This document shows positions 35,569 through 42,506 of a stretch of 64,000 bases of DNA, in pieces. The translations under genes were made by a program, and so were the position numbers. Location of the stretch: positions 1,612,001-1,676,000 of the forward strand of contig NZ_JASVWB010000002.1 in NCBI RefSeq assembly GCF_030287445.1, written 5' to 3'. Numbering within the stretch: position 1 is the stretch's first letter; the number at the start of each line of letters is the position of its first letter. A model generated the notes under the pieces. The model was given only the letters and a program-made list of their open reading frames with translations. It did not search any database and was not told the DNA's origin. The stretch is from Streptomyces sp. ALI-76-A (GTDB taxonomy: Bacteria > Actinomycetota > Actinomycetes > Streptomycetales > Streptomycetaceae).

Positions 35569-35727
35569 TTACCTGCCGGGGTTCTCCCGCCAGACCCGGG
35601 CCGCGATCTCCTCCGCGTCCGGCTGGGGCGTACCCGCCCTGACCAGGATGATTCCCCGGGACCCGTCCGGGAAGGTCACCTCACGCATCGCCGTGCCCAA
35701 TGGGCCAGGCGTCGACTCCTCCGGCAT
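35569..35727 (-). CDS. Possible small protein, 52 aa
   Basis: A short frame starting MPEESTPGPLGTAMREVTFP, then GSRGIILVRAGTPQPDAEEI. It is compact with an ordered-looking end, and its pattern is plausible for a small streptomycete hypothetical, but the ribosome binding site (GGGG about 6 bases upstream) is weak. It may equally be a remnant. No function proposed. Confidence 0.4.
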   Translation of the reverse strand: MPEESTPGPLGTAMREVTFPDGSRGIILVRAGTPQPDAEEIAARVWRENPGR

Positions 35728-35864
35728 GACGACCCCAATCGTGGACGAACCTTCAGGGTAACGGGAAGCCGCCCCTTCACGGCGCAGGTGCACGCAGGTG
35801 TTCGGGTGGCGAACGGCCGCGGGAGCCGGTGCGGTTCCGGCCCGCCGACGGCGGACCACCCCGA

Positions 35865-35998
35865 CCTCCCCCGTCCTTCCCGCCTCGCGGACCGTCCCAA
35901 CTCCCCGTCCTCCCACCTCGCGGACCGCCCCGACCTCCCCCGTCTCGCGGCCCGCTTCCCGCCCGTCGCCAGTGCGCCCGTCGCCAGTGCGCCCGTCA
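35865..35998. repeat. Simple-sequence tract near the end of the GH36 gene
   Basis: Imperfect repeats built from CCTCGCGGACCG and CGACCTCCCCCGTC words occupy about 35865-35955, followed by two exact copies of GTCGCCAGTGCGCCC. This lies downstream of the GH36 stop and probably reflects slippage. Confidence 0.5.
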
Positions 35999-38173
35999 CC
36001 TGCCCGCCGGGCTGAGGCGGACCAGCAGGACGCCGGGCGCGCGCGGGAGCGACACCCGCAGTCCGCTCCCGTCCCAGACCACCGTGCCCGCGCCCGGCGC
36101 GCAGGGGTGCAGGATGTCCGCACGGACCTCGCGTCCCGCCAAGTGGCCCACGGGGAGCCGCAGTTCGGCCTCTCCACCGCGGCGCCAGACCGTGAGGTAC
36201 GACGTACGGTCATCGGGGACCCGCATACCCAGGGCCAGCCATTCGTCCGTCCACCCGGGCAGGCCCAGCGGCCAGAACGGCAGCGCCCGTGCCAGATCCC
36301 GGCGGATCGCCTTGTAGGTCCCCACCGCGTCCCGCACCAGGCCGAGTTGACGCGCCGACATCCGGTCGAGGTGGCCGGAGAGATGGATCCGTCCGAGCAG
36401 CGCGCCCCCCAGCGTGAAGGTGATCAGGTCGTCGTCGAACGCGGGCTGCGGGTAGGCCCAGACGGCTCCCTGCTCCGGCGGGACCGCCGTCGGCGCGGCG
36501 GCGGCGACGGCCGGGTAGCGCAGCGGGTCCTGCTGGTCGCTGGTGGACTGGAGCTGGGCGACGGCGAGGGTGGCGCCGTCCATCCGCATCCCGCCCGAGG
36601 CACAGTTCTCCACGACCAGGCCGGGGTGGCGGTCCAGGACCTCGGACAGCCAGTCCAGGTAGGCGTGGGCGTGGCCGAGCAGCCCGGCTCCCGGCGCGAG
36701 GTCACCGGGGGCGGTGGTCCCCGGATCGATCACGATGTTGTAGTCCAGCTTGAGGTAGCCCACGCCCCAGTCGCCGACGATCCGGTCCACCGTCCGGTCG
36801 AGGTGGGCGCGGGCGGCCGGGTGGCGCAGATCGAGCTGGTGGCGTCCCTGTTCGCTGAGGCGTACGCCGTCGCGCTGGAAGAAGGCGTCCGGCGGGAGCT
36901 GGGACGCGACCGGGCTGCGTACCCCGACGACCTCCGGCTCCAGCCACAGGCCCGGCACCATGCCGCGCTCCCGGATGCGGTCCAGGACGGCCCGGATCCC
37001 GCCGTCGGGGAAGCGGCGCGGTGAGGGCAGCCACGCGCCGACGCTGTCCCACCAGCCCTCGGTGTCGTCGTCGTACCAGCCGGAGTCGATGCAGAAGTAC
37101 TCCGCCCCGGCCTCGGCCGCCGCGTCGATCAGCGGCAGCAGCTTCCGCGTCGTCGGGTCGCCCATCAGCGTGTTCATGTAGTCGTTGAAGACGACGGGGA
37201 GCGCGGTGTGGTCCGGGTGCGGGCGGCGGGCCGCGCGGCGGTACGAGGTCAGCGCCCCCATCGCCGCGTCGAACCCGGTGCCGAGGGCCAGCACCGCGGG
37301 GACCGTGGTGAACTCCGCGCCCGGTGCGAGCGCGACCCGCCACTGGTGTTCCGCGTCGGTGGGGCCGTTCAGCGCGAGGTACGTGCCGTCCGCGCGTTCG
37401 CCCAGGTCCCAGCGCCAGCCGGCCGGGGACTCGATCTGCCACAGCCAGGTCCGGCCGCCGTCCCGTTCCGTCAGCGCGCCCATCGCGAGGTGGCCGTCGG
37501 TGGGCCAGCTGCCGCGCCCGGTGAGGACCAGGGCGGCCCGGCTGTCGTGCTGGTGGGCGGCGACGTTGATGTCGGCGACGCTGGCCCGCAGCGGCTCGGC
37601 GTACCAACGGCACTCCGCGAGCCAGTCGTTGCGCGCGCGGTGCACGTCGAGGGCGTCCGCGGCAGGCAGTCCGGCGAGCAGCAGGCTGCTGACGGACTGG
37701 ACGACCAGCGGTTCGGCGCCCTCGTTGCGGAGCCGGACGCGGGAGCGGAGCACCGGCAGTCCGGCCGGGGACGTCAGCTCGACGCACGCGGTCAACCCGG
37801 TCGCCGGGTCGTGGAGTTCGACGGTCAGCCACTCCCAGCCGGCGCGGCTGCCGCTGCGGTGGTCCCGGTAGCGCAGCCGTGTACCGAAGGCCGTGCCGGT
37901 GAAGCGCGGGCCGGACCAGCCGCTGCCGTGGCCGAGGACGGTGAGTTCGACGAGGGGAAGGGCGGCCTCCGGACCGGCGACGGGCTCTCTGCCGTCGGGG
38001 ACGGCCTCCGGGCCGGGAACGGATCCGGTGTCGTCGTCAGGGGCGAGCCGGACCAGCCGCAGGGTGCCGTCGGAGGCGGTGGCGAACTCGACCCGGAGCG
38101 CCGGGTGCCCCCAAGTGAGCGTGTCCTGCGGGTGGTTGATGGCCCTCGTCGCCGCGTCCGCCGTACCGGTCAA
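35996..38173 (-). CDS. GH36-family alpha-galactosidase-like enzyme (TTG start)
   Basis: This 725-residue cytoplasmic enzyme has no signal peptide. The catalytic barrel has FCIDSGWYDDDTEGWWDSVG, GLWLEPEVVG, the nucleophile Asp477 in WGVGYLKLDYN, VENCASGGMRMD, and the acid/base Asp546 in STSDQQDPLRY, all GH36 hallmarks. It would release alpha-galactose (or beta-L-arabinopyranose, as some members do) from imported oligosaccharides. TTG 38173 was chosen because AGGAGGGGG lies 8 bases upstream. It diverges from the lacI-type regulator with 116 bases between, where two operators lie. Confidence 0.88.
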   Translation of the reverse strand: MTGTADAATRAINHPQDTLTWGHPALRVEFATASDGTLRLVRLAPDDDTGSVPGPEAVPDGREPVAGPEAALPLVELTVLGHGSGWSGPRFTGTAFGTRLRYRDHRSGSRAGWEWLTVELHDPATGLTACVELTSPAGLPVLRSRVRLRNEGAEPLVVQSVSSLLLAGLPAADALDVHRARNDWLAECRWYAEPLRASVADINVAAHQHDSRAALVLTGRGSWPTDGHLAMGALTERDGGRTWLWQIESPAGWRWDLGERADGTYLALNGPTDAEHQWRVALAPGAEFTTVPAVLALGTGFDAAMGALTSYRRAARRPHPDHTALPVVFNDYMNTLMGDPTTRKLLPLIDAAAEAGAEYFCIDSGWYDDDTEGWWDSVGAWLPSPRRFPDGGIRAVLDRIRERGMVPGLWLEPEVVGVRSPVASQLPPDAFFQRDGVRLSEQGRHQLDLRHPAARAHLDRTVDRIVGDWGVGYLKLDYNIVIDPGTTAPGDLAPGAGLLGHAHAYLDWLSEVLDRHPGLVVENCASGGMRMDGATLAVAQLQSTSDQQDPLRYPAVAAAAPTAVPPEQGAVWAYPQPAFDDDLITFTLGGALLGRIHLSGHLDRMSARQLGLVRDAVGTYKAIRRDLARALPFWPLGLPGWTDEWLALGMRVPDDRTSYLTVWRRGGEAELRLPVGHLAGREVRADILHPCAPGAGTVVWDGSGLRVSLPRAPGVLLVRLSPAGR

Positions 38174-38254
38174 GGCGTCTCCCCCTCCTGGCTCCGCCCT
38201 GCCGAGTGCCGGCGGCGGTCCGCGTCGGTCGCGTGAATCCCTCGTTACGGTCTC

Positions 38255-38283
38255 TTGACGACCGCATTGTGACCGGTCACAAT
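38255..38283 (+). promoter_or_regulatory. Promoter of the lacI-type gene, apparently leaderless
   Basis: TTGACG at 38255-38260, a 17-base spacer, and CACAAT at 38278-38283. The ATG begins at 38290, 6 bases after the -10 hexamer, exactly where transcription should start, and no ribosome binding site is visible. This predicts a leaderless mRNA. Confidence 0.6.
38266..38283. promoter_or_regulatory. LacI-type operator O1 (18-bp perfect palindrome)
   Basis: ATTGTGACCGGTCACAAT is a perfect palindrome with the central CG typical of LacI-family sites. It overlaps the spacer and the -10 element of the promoter for the regulator gene, and lies 93 bases upstream of the divergent GH36 start. Binding would block transcription of the regulator and possibly of GH36. 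Confidence 0.75.
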
Positions 38284-38289
38284 CCTGGC

Positions 38290-39327
38290 ATGAATGTGAC
38301 CGGTCACACAAGGCGCCCGGCGAGCATCAGGGACGTCGCCACCGCCGCAGGGGTGTCGTACCAGACCGTCTCCCGGGTGATCAACGGCCATCCCAGCGTC
38401 AAGCCGTCCACCCGGGAACGGGTGCTCGCCGCCATCGACGACCTGGGCTTCCGGCGCAACGCCACCGCGCTCGCCCTGGCCAGCGGGCGCAGCCGGGCCG
38501 TGACCGTGCTGACCGCCAACACCACCCACTACGGGTACGCCTCCATCCTCCAGGGCATCGAGGAGGCGGCCCGTGCCGCCTCGTACGCGGTGGGGATCGG
38601 CGTCCTGGAATCGGCGGACGAGGCCGCGGTCGCCGCCGAGGTGCGGCGGGCGGCGGACGCCAGTGGCGGACTGATCGTGATCGCCTACGATCCGGCCGGG
38701 GTCCGGGCCCTGGCCGCCGTCCCCGCCGAGCTGCCGGTCGTCGGTGTGGTCGAGACTCCCGCGAACCCGCCCTCGGGCGACCGCCCCTGGGTGTGGACCG
38801 ACGACCGCGAGGCCGCCTACCAGGCGACCCGGCATCTGCTGGGCCTCGGCCACCGGACCGTGCACTACGTCGCCATCCCCTCCAGCACCCGGCGCACAAG
38901 CGCCCGCACCACCGGCTGGCGGCAGGCGCTGCGGGAGGCCGGAGCGCCCGAACCCCGCCCGGTACAGGGGCGTTGGGGTCCGGCGGGTGGTCACGCGGCG
39001 GGGCTGAAACTCGCGAAGGACCCGGACGTCACCGCCATCCTGTGCGGCAACGACGACCTCGCGCTCGGGGTGCTGCGCGCCCTGCACGAGTCCGGCCGGT
39101 CCGTCCCCGGCGAGGTCAGCGTGGCCGGGTTCGACGACGCCCCGCACTCCGGCTATCTGACCCCGTCGCTGACGACCGTACGCCTGGACTTCACCGGCCT
39201 CGGCCGGTCCGCCTTCGCGCTGCTGCACGGGGTGCTGGAGGAGTCCGCGCGGATCGCCCCGCACCCCGTCTCCGTACCGGAGCTGGTGGTGCGGGAGAGC
39301 TCGGGGCCGGTCTCCGCCCGCGCTTGA
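38290..39327 (+). CDS. LacI-family transcriptional repressor
   Basis: This 345-residue protein has an N-terminal helix-turn-helix (SIRDVATAAGVSYQTVSRVI, about 12-31), the hinge helix region, and a periplasmic-binding-protein-like sensor domain with CGNDDLALGVLRALHE and VSVAGFDDAP near the C-terminus. It likely senses a sugar taken up by the adjacent ABC importer and represses this locus. Twin palindromes overlap its own promoter, so it is probably autoregulated. Translation likely begins at the 5' end of the mRNA, as no ribosome binding site precedes ATG 38290. Confidence 0.9.
   Translation: MNVTGHTRRPASIRDVATAAGVSYQTVSRVINGHPSVKPSTRERVLAAIDDLGFRRNATALALASGRSRAVTVLTANTTHYGYASILQGIEEAARAASYAVGIGVLESADEAAVAAEVRRAADASGGLIVIAYDPAGVRALAAVPAELPVVGVVETPANPPSGDRPWVWTDDREAAYQATRHLLGLGHRTVHYVAIPSSTRRTSARTTGWRQALREAGAPEPRPVQGRWGPAGGHAAGLKLAKDPDVTAILCGNDDLALGVLRALHESGRSVPGEVSVAGFDDAPHSGYLTPSLTTVRLDFTGLGRSAFALLHGVLEESARIAPHPVSVPELVVRESSGPVSARA
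38295..38308. promoter_or_regulatory. LacI-type operator O2 inside the regulator's first codons
   Basis: TGTGACCGGTCACA is a 14-bp perfect palindrome with the same core as O1, centred 27 bases away. It occupies codons 2-7 of the regulator gene. The pair would permit two dimers to bind on nearly the same face or a tetramer to bridge. Confidence 0.7.
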
Positions 39328-39383
39328 AGTCTCGGTACCGCCGTCCTGAACCACCCGTTCGCGAAAGGCACTTGAGGTACGTG

Positions 39384-40715
39384 ATGAAGACGAGAGCTCT
39401 CCCCGCGCTGGCGCTGATATGCGCCGTCGGCCTGGCCGCCACCGCGTGCAGCGACCCCACCGCCGGCGACTCCGGTGATTCCGGGGCCGACGCGAAACAG
39501 ACGGCCGTGAACCCGACGGCCCGCCTGGACGGCGTGAAGCTGACCATGTGGACCGCGCAGAACACGGTCAACGCGCCGAAGCAGGTCGTCGACGCCTTCG
39601 AGAAGGCCACCGGAGCGGAGGTGGAGACCCAGGCGATCCCGGACCTGTACGAGCAGAACGTGCCGACCAAGCTCGCCTCCGGCGACCGGCCCGACCTGAT
39701 GTTCTGGCAGCCGTCCATCTCCACGCTGCCGTTCATCCAGCCGCAGCAGAACCTCCTCACCCTCGACGGGGAGGAGTGGGTCTCCCGGCTCGGCGGCACC
39801 GAGCGGTCCCTCGGTGTCATCGACGGCAAGCGGTACGCGGCCATCGTCACCAGCCCCGCCATGCTCGGCGTCTACTACAACAAGGACGTCTTCCGGCAGG
39901 CCGGGCTGAGCGAGAAGGACTTCCCGACGTCGTACGACGAACTGCTGGCCCTCGGCCGCACCGTCACCGACAAGACCGACGCGGCCGGCTTCTACGAGGC
40001 CGGCGGCGACCAGTGGCCCCTGCAGTGGCAGATGCAGGTCCAGCTCACCGACCTGGACAAGCAGTGGTGGGCCGACCTGAACCGGAACAAGGAGAAGTGG
40101 ACCGACCCGGTCGTCGTCGGCGCGATCAAGAAGTACAAGGAGAAGCTGCTCGACGCCGGGCTCGCCCAGAAGAACTACAGGACCGGCACCTTCACCGGCC
40201 AGGCGGACTCCCTCTGGAAGGGCGAGGCCGGCATGGTCCTCAACGTCACCTCCTTCCAGAGCCAGTTGCAGGCCAAGTACTCCACCGCCGAGATCGACAA
40301 GAGGATCGGCTGGTTCCCGGTCGCCAACTCCTCCGCCACCGGCCTGTACTCGCCCGACCAGACCAACGGTGTGGTCGCCTTCAGGACGGGTGACGAGAAG
40401 CGGCAGAACGCGGCCCGGCAGTTCCTCGCCTTCTGGCTCGGCCCGGACTACGCGGACTACATCAAGGCGATGAAGATCCCGTCCGTGCAGCCGTCCGTGC
40501 CCACTCCCGACGGGCTTCCGCAGGCGTCCAAGGACCAGGTCGCGGCCCTGCCCCAGGCCATCGGGGTCTTCCAGGCCAAGGCGATCGTCGCCCCGGACAC
40601 CCACCTCGCCCTCGCCGACATGATCTACGGCAAGAAGAGCCCCCAGCAGGTCGCGCAGGCGATCCAGGACCAGTTCGCGCAGGTGGCCAAGGCCCAGGGC
40701 GCGCCCGGCTTCTAG
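39384..40715 (+). CDS. Sugar ABC transporter substrate-binding lipoprotein
   Basis: This 443-residue protein has a lipoprotein signal peptide with a lipobox near residue 22 (GLAATAC). The mature part has KLTMWTAQNTVNAPKQVVDA, LASGDRPDLMFWQP and LGVYYNKDVFRQAGL, standard for family 1 extracellular solute-binding proteins. It would capture oligosaccharides outside the membrane for the two permeases downstream. ATG 39384 has TTGAGG upstream; the adjacent GTG 39381 is an alternative. It starts 56 bases after the repressor gene, and the importer genes follow closely. Confidence 0.88.
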   Translation: MKTRALPALALICAVGLAATACSDPTAGDSGDSGADAKQTAVNPTARLDGVKLTMWTAQNTVNAPKQVVDAFEKATGAEVETQAIPDLYEQNVPTKLASGDRPDLMFWQPSISTLPFIQPQQNLLTLDGEEWVSRLGGTERSLGVIDGKRYAAIVTSPAMLGVYYNKDVFRQAGLSEKDFPTSYDELLALGRTVTDKTDAAGFYEAGGDQWPLQWQMQVQLTDLDKQWWADLNRNKEKWTDPVVVGAIKKYKEKLLDAGLAQKNYRTGTFTGQADSLWKGEAGMVLNVTSFQSQLQAKYSTAEIDKRIGWFPVANSSATGLYSPDQTNGVVAFRTGDEKRQNAARQFLAFWLGPDYADYIKAMKIPSVQPSVPTPDGLPQASKDQVAALPQAIGVFQAKAIVAPDTHLALADMIYGKKSPQQVAQAIQDQFAQVAKAQGAPGF

Positions 40716-40739
40716 ACGACCACAGGGCGGGGAGTTCCG

Positions 40740-41663
40740 ATGGCGGACACGGCCGTACGCACGCGCAGGCAGACATCCATGAGAGGGGAACCCACGCGGG
40801 TCGGACGGCTGCCGCGGGCCGCCGTGCACCATCCCTGGTGGTTCGCGCTTCCCGCGATCGCCGTCTTCGCGGGCTTCTTCCTGGTGCCGAACCTGCTCAA
40901 CTTCTACTACCCGTTCACCAACTGGTCCTCGTACCACGCGGACATCGCCTTCACCGGCCTGGACAACTTCCGGACCATCGCCGACGACGGCTCGCTGCTG
41001 CGCGCGATCCGCACGACGCTGCTGTACGCCCTGCTGGCGGCGCTGTTCCAGAACGGCTTCGGGCTGGTGCTCGCGCTGCTGCTGGAGCACGACACCCGCT
41101 TCAACCGGTTCTTCCGCGCCGTGTTCTTCCTGCCGGTGCTCATCTCCGCGCTCGCCACCGGCTACGTCTTCCAGGCCCTCCTCGACCAGGACGGCGCCGT
41201 CAACTCGGTGCTCGGCACGGACATCCCGTGGCTGGGCTCGACGACCTGGACGCTGGTCCTGATCACCCTCATCCACGGGTGGAAGTGGATGGGCCTGTCC
41301 ATGCTGATCTACCTGGCGGGGCTCAAGGGCATCCCCGGCGAGATGCTGGAGGCCGCGAAGTGCGACGGCGCCGGCCCCTGGCGGACCTTCTGGTCGGTGC
41401 GCTGGCCGATGCTCGCGCCGGCCGTCACCTTCAACGTCACCACGGCGCTGATCGGTTCGATGAACACCTTCGACATCGTGCAGGCCACCACGGGCGGCGG
41501 TCCCGCGGCCTCCACCGAGGTCTTCAACATCTACATGTTCCGGGTCTTCGGCCAGGGCCTGTACGCCCAGGCCTCCGCGATGAGTCTCGTCCTGTTCCTG
41601 GTCGTGGTCGCCATCGCGATCCCGCTGGTCGTCGGGCTCCGGCGAAGGGAGCAGCTGCTGTGA
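40740..41663 (+). CDS. Sugar ABC transporter permease (MalF-like)
   Basis: This 307-residue inner-membrane protein has six predicted helices and the EAA loop LKGIPGEMLEAAKCDGAGPW, which contacts the ATPase. It forms a heterodimeric channel with the next gene. Its stop overlaps the next start (GTGA). No ATPase gene is in the locus, as is usual in streptomycetes where one shared ATPase (MsiK) serves many importers. Confidence 0.9.
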   Translation: MADTAVRTRRQTSMRGEPTRVGRLPRAAVHHPWWFALPAIAVFAGFFLVPNLLNFYYPFTNWSSYHADIAFTGLDNFRTIADDGSLLRAIRTTLLYALLAALFQNGFGLVLALLLEHDTRFNRFFRAVFFLPVLISALATGYVFQALLDQDGAVNSVLGTDIPWLGSTTWTLVLITLIHGWKWMGLSMLIYLAGLKGIPGEMLEAAKCDGAGPWRTFWSVRWPMLAPAVTFNVTTALIGSMNTFDIVQATTGGGPAASTEVFNIYMFRVFGQGLYAQASAMSLVLFLVVVAIAIPLVVGLRRREQLL

Positions 41664-42490
41664 ACCCGTCCGTGGCATGGCGGTTCGGCCGTCCCGCCCT
41701 CGTTCTCCTTCTCGCCTCCCTCGCCGTGGGCGTACCGCTGTGGCTGGTGGTCGTCACCTCCGCCAAGCCCCAGGCGGAGGCCATCAGGCCGAACCTCGAC
41801 CTGCCGGCGCGCTGGCAGCCCGGCAGCAACTACGAGGACGCGGTCGGCCAGGGCGAGATGCTGCGCGGTCTCGTCAACTCGCTGCTGGTCGTGGTGCCTT
41901 CGGTGGTCCTCGTGCTGATCCTCGGGGCGGGCGCCGCCTGGGTCTTCGCCCGCCGCAGGTCCAGGCTGGTCTCGGCCGCGTACGCGCTGTGCATCAGCGG
42001 GCTGCTGCTGCCGCCGGCCGTCATCACGATCGTGATGGAGCTGCGGCAGCTCGGGCTGTCGAACACCCGGCCCGGGATGATCGCCGTGTACACCGGGATG
42101 TACCTGTCCACGTCGATCTTCTTCATGACCGGCTTCATCCGTGCCATCCCCCTGGAGCTGGAGGAGGCCGCGCGGATGGACGGGGCGAGTCCGGCGCGGA
42201 TCTTCGCCCGGATCATCCTGCCGCTGCTCAGACCGGTGATCGCCACCGCGACGATCATGGTGATGCTCTACGCCTGGAGCGACATCTTCTACGCCTTCTT
42301 CGTCCTCGGCGGCGGAGAGCGGGCGACCCTGCCGCTGAATCTCTACAAGGTCGCCAGCGCCCAGCTCTACCTCAACAACTGGCATCTCGTCTTCGCGTAC
42401 GTCGTGGTGATGAGCCTGCCCATGGTCGCCGTGTTCCTCGTCGGCCAGCGAAAGATCGTGTCCGGAATCACCAGTGGAGCCGTCAAGTGA
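41660..42490 (+). CDS. Sugar ABC transporter permease (MalG-like)
   Basis: This 276-residue protein has six helices, the EAA loop PLELEEAARMDGASPARIFA, and a C-terminal NNWHLVFAYVVVMSLP. It pairs with the MalF-like subunit. GTG 41660 overlaps the preceding stop by 4 bases. The next gene (secreted hydrolase) starts 16 bases downstream, so they probably share a transcript. Confidence 0.9.
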   Translation: MNPSVAWRFGRPALVLLLASLAVGVPLWLVVVTSAKPQAEAIRPNLDLPARWQPGSNYEDAVGQGEMLRGLVNSLLVVVPSVVLVLILGAGAAWVFARRRSRLVSAAYALCISGLLLPPAVITIVMELRQLGLSNTRPGMIAVYTGMYLSTSIFFMTGFIRAIPLELEEAARMDGASPARIFARIILPLLRPVIATATIMVMLYAWSDIFYAFFVLGGGERATLPLNLYKVASAQLYLNNWHLVFAYVVVMSLPMVAVFLVGQRKIVSGITSGAVK

Positions 42491-42506
42491 CCGGAGGTCC
42501 AACAGC

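Noticed and set aside
39153-41678. 841-codon minus-strand open frame opposite the importer genes
   Set aside because: Pure shadow of the substrate-binding protein and permease; no domain, no ribosome binding site.
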